From a virus, in the IMG/VR virus record IMGVR_UViG_3300036846_001055, positions 1 through 39,250 of that record: a DNA stretch of 39,250 nucleotides. One strand, given 5' to 3'. The position numbers were made by a program, and so were the translations under genes. Under the pieces are notes generated by a model. That model saw nothing but the letters and a program-made list of their open reading frames with translations. It was not told the origin of the DNA and did not search any database. The first letter of the stretch is position 1, and each line of letters opens with the position of its first letter. Below are positions 1 to 7,291 of this stretch, in pieces.

Positions 1-1
1 A

Positions 2-2065
2 TCGTCGAAGTCGAGCTTCATCTCAACCGACGTGCGCGACGCGATCATGCTCACCCTGCCGAGCCTGATTCGCCTGTTCGACACATCAGAGAACGTCGTC
101 AGCCTGATCCCGAGAACCCAAGCCGACGTCGACGCCGCCGAACAGCAGACCAACTACATCAATTATGTGTTCTGGCAGGACAATCCCGGCTTTCTCATCC
201 TGCATGGCGCGTTCAAAGATGCGATGACGGTTAAGGCCGGCTTCGTCAAATGGTGGACCGACGACAGTCGCGAGACCAAGACCAAGACCTTCGTCAACAT
301 CAACCGGCTGCAAATCCAGATGCTGCAGCAGCAGGATCGGCAGGCGCGCATCATCCATCTGGGAGATCAGGACGAGCTGGGCAATTACGACACCGTGGTT
401 TTTCAATATCGAGTCGATAAGCCGATCATCAAAGTCGCTGGCGTGCCGCCGGAACAGATGCGGTTAGATCGAAACGCTCGCACCTTCTCGCAAAGCCGGA
501 TCGTCGGCCACGAACGGCAGGTTCCGATCGATGAACTGGTCGCTATGGGGTACGACCGCGAGCTATGTCTCGATCATCTGACGGGCATGACCCTGTCCGA
601 CTTCACCATGGAGGATCAGCTCAGGAATCCAGGCCGCTACACTTCAACCCGCGCCGCCGATGGGGTGCATTACGGCGAATGGTACATCAAGGCGGATAAG
701 GACGGCGATGGGATCGCCGAGCTCAGATACATCTGCACCATGGGCGAAGATCATGGAATCGTGCGGGATGAACCCGCCAATCGGATCAAATTCGCCTGTT
801 TCCTAGTCGACCCCATTCCGCACACCATCGTCGGCGACTCGCTCACCGATTACACCAAAGACATTCAGCGCATCAAAACCAACATGATGCGCAATACGCT
901 CGATTCGCTGGCGGCGTCGATCAATCCCAGGACAGTGATCAATCAGCTGATGGTCAATGTCGACGACGCGCTGAACGATGATCCGGGCGCCGTGATCCGC
1001 ACCAACGGCGATCCCAACAACAGCGTGGCCTTCTCCGTCACCCCATTCGCCGGCCAGCAAGTGATGCCGGTGATCGACTATTTGAACGACGTCTTGGCTC
1101 GCCGCACCGGCTTGACCGACGCGGCGAAGGGCCTGGACCCCAAGGCTTTGCAATCATCGACCTCAATCGGGGTGGAGGCGATCATCAATGGGGCGCAGGA
1201 AAGGATCGAGCTTACAGCTCGAATTTTGGCCCAGACCGGGTTTAAGGAGCTTTTCACTGGCCTCTATAATGAAATTGCGGAGGCCCCGAACCAGAGACGG
1301 ACGCTTCGCATCAACGGCAAGTGGACCGACATCGACACCGGAACCTTCGACGCCTCCATGGGCGTCGAAGTCAACTCCACCTTAGGAAAGGGCTCCGACC
1401 AAGTCCGGATGATGACGCTCAGCCAGATCAAGCAGGATCAGGCGATGGTGTTCACTCAATTCGGGCCGCAGAACCCGGTGGTCGGCATTCCGGAAATGCT
1501 CAACACCATCGAAGACATGGCGGCGATCGCCAACATCAAGAACATCGGCCGGTACTTCAAGCGTCCGCCGCCTCAGGTGCTGCAACAGATCCAGAGCCAG
1601 CCGAAAGAGCCGGACGCGATGACCATCGCCGCTCGAGCGCAATTCGAGAAGGTCAAGGCCGAAGCGGCGCAGGGCGTCGGCGATCAGCAATTGCAATTGC
1701 ACAAGCAGCAACAGGACGACGCCTACCGCCACGCCCAATTGATGCAAAAGGCCTGGTTCGAGCATCAAAAGATCCAGGTCGATCGCGCCAAGGCCGGGCT
1801 GCAGGCGATGCAGGGCTCGCCGCCGGAAGACACCTCCGCCGATCACGCCAAAGTCGCCGCCGACGTGCACGCGACCAATGTGAAGGGCGCGACCGATTTC
1901 CACGACACCCAGACTCAGGCGCAGCTGGCGCGCGAAAAGATGCTGAATGACTACCAAATCGCGCAGATGAAGGCCGAGCAGGCGCGCCAGGCGGCGGAAA
2001 TGTCGGCTGAGACGGCCATGGCCACCGCGGCGATGAAACCCAAACCGGAAAGTAAGAATGGCTAG
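2..2065 (+). CDS. Portal protein (P22/SU10-type), 5' end outside window
   Basis: The portal forms the dodecameric ring at the head vertex through which DNA enters and leaves. The reading frame is open to the window edge: upstream of the GTG at 32 it reads SSKSSFISTDVRDAI, typical of the N-terminal part of this family, so the true start lies to the left. Family signatures seen are the KADKDGDGIAELRY strand, the segment GDSLTDYTKDIQRIKTNMMR, and RTGLTDAAKGLDPKALQ followed by GVEAIINGAQERIEL, the usual helical crown and barrel entry. The C-terminal part (about 1570-2050) is a Gln/Ala/Lys-rich coiled coil. It heads the structural operon and overlaps the next gene by 8 bases. Confidence 0.93.
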   Translation, partial: SSKSSFISTDVRDAIMLTLPSLIRLFDTSENVVSLIPRTQADVDAAEQQTNYINYVFWQDNPGFLILHGAFKDAMTVKAGFVKWWTDDSRETKTKTFVNINRLQIQMLQQQDRQARIIHLGDQDELGNYDTVVFQYRVDKPIIKVAGVPPEQMRLDRNARTFSQSRIVGHERQVPIDELVAMGYDRELCLDHLTGMTLSDFTMEDQLRNPGRYTSTRAADGVHYGEWYIKADKDGDGIAELRYICTMGEDHGIVRDEPANRIKFACFLVDPIPHTIVGDSLTDYTKDIQRIKTNMMRNTLDSLAASINPRTVINQLMVNVDDALNDDPGAVIRTNGDPNNSVAFSVTPFAGQQVMPVIDYLNDVLARRTGLTDAAKGLDPKALQSSTSIGVEAIINGAQERIELTARILAQTGFKELFTGLYNEIAEAPNQRRTLRINGKWTDIDTGTFDASMGVEVNSTLGKGSDQVRMMTLSQIKQDQAMVFTQFGPQNPVVGIPEMLNTIEDMAAIANIKNIGRYFKRPPPQVLQQIQSQPKEPDAMTIAARAQFEKVKAEAAQGVGDQQLQLHKQQQDDAYRHAQLMQKAWFEHQKIQVDRAKAGLQAMQGSPPEDTSADHAKVAADVHATNVKGATDFHDTQTQAQLAREKMLNDYQIAQMKAEQARQAAEMSAETAMATAAMKPKPESKNG

Positions 2066-2258
2066 AAGAGCGGGCGATTTATCGAAGCAAGAGCAGCGCG
2101 ACTTCGTCGAGCAGCGATTCAGTGAGCTGATCGACTTCGTGCAGGAGCACAACAAAGACGACTCCAAGCTCAGCCAGACGGCGGAACAGGCGCTCAGCCA
2201 CCTGCACACCGCGCAAATGTGGACCGAGCGGGTGTTGAACGAGATCGAAGAGCCCTGA
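2058..2258 (+). CDS. Small helical protein (66 aa), possibly Acb2/Tad1-hairpin-like
   Basis: The gene is translationally coupled to the portal (8-base overlap) with GGAAAG upstream of its ATG. The product is short, charged and predicted to be two helices. Its C-terminal half, EQALSHLHTAQMWTERVL, resembles the second helix of small phage proteins of the Acb2/Tad1 hairpin type (pattern A..L..A.MW...L), which sequester cyclic-nucleotide immune signals and often lie among phage head genes. This match is from memory of the pattern only, and the protein may be an unrelated head accessory protein. Gene call strong, function weak. Confidence 0.7.
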   Translation: MARRAGDLSKQEQRDFVEQRFSELIDFVQEHNKDDSKLSQTAEQALSHLHTAQMWTERVLNEIEEP

Positions 2259-2261
2259 GGG

Positions 2262-2277
2262 TGTTTCACGTGAAACA
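2262..2277. promoter_or_regulatory. parS: Exact parS-type palindrome (ParB binding site)
   Basis: The sequence TGTTTCACGTGAAACA is a perfect 16-bp palindrome identical to the bacterial chromosomal parS consensus bound by ParB. One extra base pair on each side extends the symmetry to 18 bp. It lies in the short gap between two structural genes. No parA or parB gene is visible in the window, so any ParB would come from the host. The same palindrome could form a 7-bp RNA hairpin with an ACGT loop followed by CTTTTCTT, so a terminator or processing role is a competing reading. Confidence 0.75.
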
Positions 2278-2302
2278 CTTTTCTTGAGTAAGGAGAATGG
2301 GA

Positions 2303-2719
2303 ATGGCTGGCCTACCAATAACGATCAACGGTACTCTAACGGATGAGACTGGCACGCGCGCAATCACCATCATCGGCGTGGCGACCATCACCGGCCTAGG
2401 CATTAGTGGCGGCCCGATCGATCCCTATCCGGATATCGGCGGGCCGGGACCGCAGCCCCCCGGAGGCGGCAAGCCGCCAAATTATCCCAATGTTCCGCCG
2501 CATCCGGAGCATCCAATTGCTGGGCCCGGGCCATTCCCGCCGGGCGAAGGTTTCCCGCCAGTCGTCGGCGGCGGCCCGATCTATCCGACCGACCCGCCGG
2601 TCGAACCGCCGACAGATACAAGCAAGATCGAATGGCATGCGGCCTGGACGCAGCAGGATGGCTGGATCACCATCGGCATTATCAAGCCGGAAGGTCCGCA
2701 CGTGACGCCTTCTCAATAA
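2303..2719 (+). CDS. Pro/Gly-rich head-region protein of unknown function
   Basis: The product is about 138 residues. Two ATGs are possible, at 2297 and 2303; AAGGAG at 2290-2295 leaves only 1 base to the first but 7 to the second, so 2303 is chosen. It has an N-terminal beta-type segment (MAGLPITINGTLTDETG), a long central linker of Pro-Gly-rich sequence, and a C-terminal globular patch WHAAWTQQDGWITIGIIKP. Similar Pro-rich small proteins sit between portal and capsid genes in other short-tailed phages, but I know no assigned role. Possibly a head-decoration or portal-associated protein. Confidence 0.75.
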   Translation: MAGLPITINGTLTDETGTRAITIIGVATITGLGISGGPIDPYPDIGGPGPQPPGGGKPPNYPNVPPHPEHPIAGPGPFPPGEGFPPVVGGGPIYPTDPPVEPPTDTSKIEWHAAWTQQDGWITIGIIKPEGPHVTPSQ

Positions 2720-2729
2720 ACTATTGAGA
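2711..2729 (+). repeat. Perfect 8-bp inverted repeat over a stop codon
   Basis: TCTCAATA and TATTGAGA flank a 3-base loop (AAC) and overlap the TAA of the preceding gene. The stem is AT-rich and is followed by AAAAG rather than a T-run, so it is not a normal terminator on the plus strand. It may be an mRNA processing or stabilising hairpin, or chance. Confidence 0.5.
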
Positions 2730-2746
2730 AAAAGCCGAGTTTATGA

Positions 2747-2998
2747 ATGAGCGACAACGTTCAAGTCTTGCGTGAAAAAGCGGTCGGCGCGCGTAACCTC
2801 ATTGAGGACCCCATCCTCAATGAGGCGCTCGCCAAAGCCAAAGAGCTGGTCATGGCTGAGATGGTGCTCAATCGGACGCCGGACGCGCGCAAGCTTGAGC
2901 TCGTGCAATTGTACAAGGCGATCGAGCTTTTGAAGCCGATGCTGCAGACAATCATCAACGATTATCAAAGCGCCGCCCGGAGGCAGGCCCGTGGCTGA
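2747..2998 (+). CDS. Small helical head-operon protein (83 aa), unknown
   Basis: The product is charged, Leu/Ala-rich and predicted all-helical, beginning MSDNVQVLREKAVGARNLIEDP. Short helical proteins with an early LI(E/D)DP..NEAL-type motif are common between portal and scaffold genes in related phages. The gene overlaps the scaffold start (GTG at 2991) by 8 bases, indicating translational coupling. I do not recognise a function. Confidence 0.75.
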   Translation: MSDNVQVLREKAVGARNLIEDPILNEALAKAKELVMAEMVLNRTPDARKLELVQLYKAIELLKPMLQTIINDYQSAARRQARG

Positions 2999-4241
2999 GG
3001 GCGTCGATAACGCCGCCGCCGCGTTTCAGGCGGAGATTCAGCCGCAACCGCGCATTGCGGATCGATCGCGCGACGCGGAAACCGGGCGATTCACCCAGGT
3101 GCGCGAGCGGCCCGAGCCAATGTTCGCGCCGCGGCCGCTCGAAGGCGATCCGGAAACCGGAGATCTGAGCGACGGCGGCGACGATCCGCGTCTCGCCGCT
3201 CATGAAAGGAAGGCAGCCAATGGTTGGACTGACGAAAGGGATGCCGAAGGGGCTCGACAAACGACCGCCCTCCGTCAAAGGCCGGGTAAAGAACATGGTC
3301 GCGATGCCGGGACGGGATCAGAGCATGCCGCCGCCGACGACCGACACGCGGGAGCCGAAGCGGAGCCGGAGCGGCTTGGTGACCAACGGACCGGGGACGA
3401 TCAAGACGCTCAGGAATCAGACGAAGGGCCCAGTTCCGAAGGGCCACCAGAGCCGGACGCCGAAAGCTGGCAGGTAATCCGCAACGGCAAGCCGGTCGAA
3501 CAGCTGGAAGTGACGATCGACGGCCGGCCGCAGCCGGTCACTCTGGATGAATGCGTCAAAGGCTATATCCGCGAGCAGACCTTTCACCAGCGGATGACTC
3601 AAGTCGACCAGGCTCGCCAAGCGGTGCAGGGCGAAGTTCAGACGATCGGCCACAAGCGGCAGGAATTGGAGGACAAGCTGATCCTGGCCGACCGGATTCT
3701 GGCTGATATGACGCCGCCGGAGCCGGACTGGGATCAGGAATTCGCCATCGACGCCAAAAGCGCCCGCGACCATCAGAAGGCGTTCCAGAGCGTTTATCAC
3801 AAGCGGGCGATGATCCAACAGGCTATGGCTGAAGAAAGAGCCAAAGAGCAGCAGGAATATGATGCGCGAGCCAGAGACTATGCAGTGAACGAATTCACTC
3901 AGTTTGTTGCGGAATCAGGCTTTCGCAATAAGCAAGAAGTCGACGAAGCCGTGGCGATGATGCACGACTACGCGCTCAAAGAAGGCTTTTCCCCAGCAGA
4001 GATCCATGCCGTCTACGACCGCAGAATGCAAAGGGTATTGCGGAAGGCGGCATTGTACGACCTGTCTCAGGCTCATCCGCCTAAGGCAGTTTCACCAGAC
4101 AGTGGCAAGACATTGATACCCGGTAGCGCTACGCCCATGGGGAATGCGCCACGCCGACAGATTGATGCCGCGCAGAAAAGACTGGCCAAAACAGGGCGTT
4201 TGGATGACGCCGCGCTAGTAATGAAGCAGTTCATCAGATGA
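2991..4241 (+). CDS. Putative scaffolding protein
   Basis: The gene lies directly before the major capsid gene, the normal place for a scaffold that templates procapsid assembly and then exits. The start is GTG, coupled to the upstream stop. Residues 1-160 are acidic, Gly/Pro-rich and look disordered. From about residue 163 (VIRNGKPVEQLEVTIDGRPQ) a compact segment begins, followed by YIREQTFHQRMTQVDQAR and a long charged coiled coil (residues 195-300), then a basic C-terminal helix (AAQKRLAKTGRLDDAALVMK), as in scaffolds that bind coat protein through a basic tail. The disordered part is overlapped in another frame by a nested gene (3220-3477), and third-position GC in the scaffold frame drops there. 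Confidence 0.78.
   Translation: MAEGVDNAAAAFQAEIQPQPRIADRSRDAETGRFTQVRERPEPMFAPRPLEGDPETGDLSDGGDDPRLAAHERKAANGWTDERDAEGARQTTALRQRPGKEHGRDAGTGSEHAAADDRHAGAEAEPERLGDQRTGDDQDAQESDEGPSSEGPPEPDAESWQVIRNGKPVEQLEVTIDGRPQPVTLDECVKGYIREQTFHQRMTQVDQARQAVQGEVQTIGHKRQELEDKLILADRILADMTPPEPDWDQEFAIDAKSARDHQKAFQSVYHKRAMIQQAMAEERAKEQQEYDARARDYAVNEFTQFVAESGFRNKQEVDEAVAMMHDYALKEGFSPAEIHAVYDRRMQRVLRKAALYDLSQAHPPKAVSPDSGKTLIPGSATPMGNAPRRQIDAAQKRLAKTGRLDDAALVMKQFIR
3220..3477 (+). CDS. Nested basic protein overlapping the scaffold gene (+1 frame)
   Basis: An 85-codon frame lies wholly inside the scaffold gene in the +1 frame. It has an excellent ribosome site (AAAGGAAGG at 3205-3213, 6 bases before the ATG). By hand count about 80% of its codons end in G or C, against about 56% for the scaffold frame over the same bases, while the scaffold frame is GC3-rich before this stretch (about 73%) and appears so after it. 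The product is very basic, rich in Lys, Arg, Pro and Gly (MVGLTKGMPKGLDKRPPSVK...), and has no recognised family. It could be a small nucleic-acid-binding or virion protein. A pair of compensating frameshifts in the scaffold is an alternative. Confidence 0.55.
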   Translation: MVGLTKGMPKGLDKRPPSVKGRVKNMVAMPGRDQSMPPPTTDTREPKRSRSGLVTNGPGTIKTLRNQTKGPVPKGHQSRTPKAGR

Positions 4242-4251
4242 GGCATCAATC

Positions 4252-5253
4252 ATGGCCGTTAACAATGTCGAGAGCACGGGTAAGGTAACCTCTGCTTTTA
4301 CTACCTATTCCGCGACTGGTAACCGCGAAGACTTGTCAAACGCAATCTACAACATAGATCCGTTTGATACGCCGGTGCTGTCCGGCTCTAAGCGCCGAAA
4401 CACCAAGAATAGAACCTTCGACTGGCAGACCGAATTCCTGCCGACCGTCGATCCGAACAATGCGCAGCCGGAAGGTTTCCTGCTGCTCAATTCGCCGGCG
4501 CAGCCGACCTTAAGGCAAAGCAACGCTACGCAAATCAGCAAGCGGGACGCTACGGTTTCTGGTTCGCAAGAAGAAGTGGACGCGGCCGGCAAGTCGTCGG
4601 AAATGGCCCACCAGATGGCGATGACCGCCAAAGTCCTGAAAAGCGACCTGGAGACGATCGCCTGCTCGCGTCAGGCGCTCAACGCCGGCAACGACTCGAC
4701 CCCGACGCCCAGAACGACCGAAGCCATCTGCCACTGGCTGGGGCGGGCGACCGACCGCACCGGCGCGGTCAACGGCGCCGTCGCGCCAGGCACTTCGCTG
4801 CCGGGCGCGTATACGGCGACGGCGGCGTTCCCGACGCCCGGCGCCGCGGTGCAGATCACCGAAGCGATGCTCGGCGCGGCGATGCAGCAGGCCTATATCA
4901 ATGGCGCGAGCCCGACCCTGTTGATCGTGCCGCCCGGCGTAAAACGGACGGTGTCAACCTTCACCGGCCGGTCGACCACCCAAGTCCTGGTCGGCAAGAC
5001 GGAAGTGGTGTCGACGGTCGACGTGATCGCCACCGATTTCGGCCGGATCAAAGTGGCTCCATCGCGCTGGATTCCGACCGATGTCGGGCTCTTGCTCGAT
5101 CAAGACTATCTCGCCTTCGCGTTTTTCCGCAATTTCCGCCAGTTCCTGATGGCTCGGGTCGGCGACGCGGAGACGCGCATGATCGTGGTCGAATGGGGCA
5201 TCGAAATGCGCAATTCGCTGGCGCATATCCTGTTCAACTCGATCAAACCGTAA
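4252..5253 (+). CDS. Major capsid protein (DUF5309 / SU10-type)
   Basis: The product has 333 residues, the usual size for this HK97-fold capsid family. The N-terminus shows the hallmark pattern TTYSATGNREDLSNAIYNID followed by PFDTPVLSGSKRRNTKNRTF and DWQTEFL, and later SGSQEEVDAAGKSSEMAHQM and LKSDLETIA. The C-terminal third (GRIKVAPSRWIPTDVGLLLD, then LAFAFFRNFRQ) matches the P-domain/A-domain ending of the family. It forms the icosahedral shell. It starts 10 bases after the scaffold stop. Confidence 0.92.
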   Translation: MAVNNVESTGKVTSAFTTYSATGNREDLSNAIYNIDPFDTPVLSGSKRRNTKNRTFDWQTEFLPTVDPNNAQPEGFLLLNSPAQPTLRQSNATQISKRDATVSGSQEEVDAAGKSSEMAHQMAMTAKVLKSDLETIACSRQALNAGNDSTPTPRTTEAICHWLGRATDRTGAVNGAVAPGTSLPGAYTATAAFPTPGAAVQITEAMLGAAMQQAYINGASPTLLIVPPGVKRTVSTFTGRSTTQVLVGKTEVVSTVDVIATDFGRIKVAPSRWIPTDVGLLLDQDYLAFAFFRNFRQFLMARVGDAETRMIVVEWGIEMRNSLAHILFNSIKP

Positions 5254-5258
5254 CGCCA

Positions 5259-5396
5259 ATGGGCGAAGACCAGCTGATGGTCGCGCTGCAGGTCGTCGAC
5301 CAATTGCGCCAGATCTCCGAAACTCTGGCGCGATTGGAAGATCTCATCCAGCGCGTCGCGCTGGTCGTCGGCGTGACGCCTAGAGGATCGGCATGA
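5259..5396 (+). CDS. 45-aa coiled-coil small protein
   Basis: A short gene between the capsid gene and the 5393 gene, with ATG at 5259 and a stop overlapping the next start as ATGA. The product MGEDQLMVALQVVDQLRQIS... shows heptad-spaced Leu/Val/Ile, suggesting an oligomeric helix. The tight spacing and overlap support a real gene. Function unknown; possibly a head accessory or assembly peptide. Confidence 0.6.
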   Translation: MGEDQLMVALQVVDQLRQISETLARLEDLIQRVALVVGVTPRGSA

Positions 5397-5686
5397 GCCA
5401 GCACCGTAAAACCTACCAAGATCGGGATGGAATCCGCCGCACGCTCGTCTGGGAAGACGAAAAGCCGGATGAGGTTTCGGTCTATGCCGAGCAACGGATC
5501 GACGAGATCATGACCGGCATCGCTCGCAACCGCGAATTGATGAACAGGCACGGGCCCAACAAGCTCGCGGCGTCGATCCCGGCGGTGCACGCCGATCGGG
5601 TGCTCTCGATGGACCCGGATGAACTTGACCATTGGCTAAATGACAGCGCCAACGAGCAATATCGAGTCTGGAAAGGGCGCGTGTGA
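5393..5686 (+). CDS. Phage head-associated protein with C-terminal WLND...RVW motif
   Basis: The product has 97 residues. Its N-terminal half is basic, with a Gln/Arg-rich segment; the C-terminal half reads LAASIPAVHADRVLSMDPDE followed by LDHWLNDSANEQYRVWKGRV. Proteins ending in a WLND.N...R.W.G.V pattern occur next to capsid genes of several short-tailed phages, where they are thought to be structural. This is recognition by pattern only. The gene is coupled to its upstream neighbour by an ATGA overlap. Confidence 0.72.
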   Translation: MSQHRKTYQDRDGIRRTLVWEDEKPDEVSVYAEQRIDEIMTGIARNRELMNRHGPNKLAASIPAVHADRVLSMDPDELDHWLNDSANEQYRVWKGRV

Positions 5687-5689
5687 AGC

Positions 5690-5905
5690 ATGGCGGCCAA
5701 CCTGATCGTCGCGCTCATCCTGGTGAATCTGACCGGGCCGACCGGACACCACGTCTATGTCAACCCGGACGAAGTCTCGTCGATTCGGGAGGTGGCGCAT
5801 GGTCAGCATTGGGGCCCTGGGACGCGCTGCGTTTTGGTGATGACTTCCGGCAAGTTTTTGGCGGTGCACGAGACCTGCGAGCAGGTGCGGAGAGCGCTCC
5901 GATGA
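5690..5905 (+). CDS. 71-aa small beta-rich protein (FlbD-like pattern)
   Basis: The product begins with a hydrophobic strand or short membrane-like stretch (MAANLIVALILVNLTGPTG), then HHVYVNPDEVSSIREVA and VLVMTSGKFLAVHETCEQV. The arrangement L(T)..G....VNP..V..I...... G....V.E....V resembles the small FlbD-like beta proteins also seen in alphaproteobacterial phages; no function is established. Its stop overlaps the lysozyme start (ATGA). Confidence 0.65.
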   Translation: MAANLIVALILVNLTGPTGHHVYVNPDEVSSIREVAHGQHWGPGTRCVLVMTSGKFLAVHETCEQVRRALR

Positions 5906-6354
5906 GAATTTCCGACGCCGGCGTCGAGACTTTAAGAAATCGCGAAGGCTGCGAACTCGAAGCTTATGTCGACAGCGTCGGCGTGTGGACAATCGGCGTC
6001 GGCCACACCGCCGCGGCTGGGCCGCCGGAGCCTAAGCCCGGCCTATGCATCACTCAGGATCAGGCCGACGCGCTCTTCGATCAAGATCTCAATTCTTACG
6101 AATCGACGGTCAATCAGGTCATTGTAAAGCGGATGACCCAGAATCAGTATGACGCCTTTGTTTCGATCTGTTTCAACATCGGCCAGAAGGGGTTTACGGA
6201 TTCGACCTTCGCCGAACGCTTCAACTTGGGTGACGTAGCCGGCTGCGCGGAGGCCATCCTGTGGTGGAATGATCCGCCGGAAATTCTCGAGAGACGACAG
6301 GGCGAATACGTGCAGTTTCTTGGCGGCTATGTCGCCCGGATCGGGCAATTATGA
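5902..6354 (+). CDS. Endolysin, GH24 (T4-type) lysozyme
   Basis: The 150-residue product cleaves the MurNAc-GlcNAc bond of peptidoglycan for host lysis. The T4-lysozyme triad pattern E-x8-D-x5-T is exact: E15 (REGCELEAY), D24 (YVDSVG) and T30 (WTIGVGHT). QNQYDAFVSICFNIG and the C-terminal ERRQGEYVQF are further family signatures. There is no signal peptide or SAR segment, so it should need a holin. The ATG at 5902, overlapping the upstream stop, is preferred over a longer frame that would run through the 5690 gene. Unusually, it sits inside the head genes, before the adaptor. Confidence 0.92.
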   Translation: MRISDAGVETLRNREGCELEAYVDSVGVWTIGVGHTAAAGPPEPKPGLCITQDQADALFDQDLNSYESTVNQVIVKRMTQNQYDAFVSICFNIGQKGFTDSTFAERFNLGDVAGCAEAILWWNDPPEILERRQGEYVQFLGGYVARIGQL

Positions 6355-6995
6355 GCGATTACACTGACTTCGTCGTTACGCTGCGGGACTGGGCCAACCG
6401 GCAGGATTGGTCGGACGCCTTGGTCATGTCCTATGTGCGGGCCGCCGAGCAGAAGCTCAATTCTGAACTGCGCATCGCGCGCATGATCAAATACGCCCGC
6501 AACACCGTCGCCGACGCTTGCGGCCCATTGCCCGACGACTGGCTGGAGATGGATCTGGTGCAGATCGCCGCCGGCTGGGCGTCGACTGGCTTCTGTCCGA
6601 TTCATTATAAGGCGCGCGAAGAATTCTTCCGCACTGAGGCGGTTCGGGACACCAGCGCCACCCAGCAGACTTGGCGCTTCTACACGCTGATCGGCCGGAC
6701 GATCTACTTCGGCGGCCAGCCGGATGAGGTCAACGGCACGCCTTACAAAATCGCCTATTACGCCGAAGTCCCGGTGTTCGCTGACGCTACCCCGTCCTGG
6801 GTTTATAGCAAATATCCCAGCTTGTATCTGTATGCCGCGCTGATGCATGCCGAATTGCACGCCATCGGTGAAGAACAGAGCGCCGCCAATATGAAGGCGC
6901 TGGCCGAAGACGCCATCCAGAAGCTCAACCAAGAGCATCAGCGATCGAAGGCCTCCGGCTCCCGTCTCACCCGTATGCGCCGGAGCTTTGGCTGA
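6351..6995 (+). CDS. Head-tail adaptor/connector protein
   Basis: The product has 214 residues. Pattern features of the phage adaptor family that docks below the portal are an N-terminal helix pair (FVVTLRDWANRQDW, VMSYVRAAEQKLNSEL), LPDDWLEMDLVQI, a beta segment with an aromatic YTLIGRTIYFGGQPDE and PYKIAYYAEVPVF, then YPSLYLYAALMHAELHAIGE. The position after capsid genes and before tail genes fits. It is coupled to both neighbours by overlaps. Confidence 0.83.
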   Translation: MSDYTDFVVTLRDWANRQDWSDALVMSYVRAAEQKLNSELRIARMIKYARNTVADACGPLPDDWLEMDLVQIAAGWASTGFCPIHYKAREEFFRTEAVRDTSATQQTWRFYTLIGRTIYFGGQPDEVNGTPYKIAYYAEVPVFADATPSWVYSKYPSLYLYAALMHAELHAIGEEQSAANMKALAEDAIQKLNQEHQRSKASGSRLTRMRRSFG

Positions 6996-7291
6996 TGAGC
7001 CTGGTGTTCAACACCTGGGTCGAAACTGACGGATGCGGAGCCATGTCTCTGGTCTTGCTTGACAATATGGAGCGGCTGATCCCTACGGCGATCAATACGC
7101 TGCCCCAGATCAGCCATACGCCCTATGGCGGCTTGTGCGAGCTGATCGTCAATGGCGTCACCTTCACCACTGTCGACGGCTCATTCCACGTCGACACTAA
7201 TCGCAACGTCTATTGGACATCTCCCGACATTGCCGTCGTGCCGTCCGACATGGTCATCGCGGTCTACAGCTATATGGGGTCGCCGTCATGA
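6995..7291 (+). CDS. 98-aa putative virion protein, unknown
   Basis: The product overlaps the adaptor stop by 1 base and the next start by 4. It appears beta-rich: LIVNGVTFTTVDGSFHVDTN, then NVYWTSPDIAVVPSDMV and AVYSYMG. No family recognised. A small beta protein here could be a tail or neck component. Confidence 0.7.
   Translation: MSLVFNTWVETDGCGAMSLVLLDNMERLIPTAINTLPQISHTPYGGLCELIVNGVTFTTVDGSFHVDTNRNVYWTSPDIAVVPSDMVIAVYSYMGSPS

Noticed and set aside
1321-1950. 209-codon frame inside the portal gene
   Set aside because: It is Arg/Gly/His-rich shadow sequence without a ribosome site, and the portal frame is clearly selected.
5683-5901. N-terminal extension of the lysozyme frame
   Set aside because: It would overlap the 5690-5905 gene entirely and precede a clean ATG with a complete lysozyme domain.
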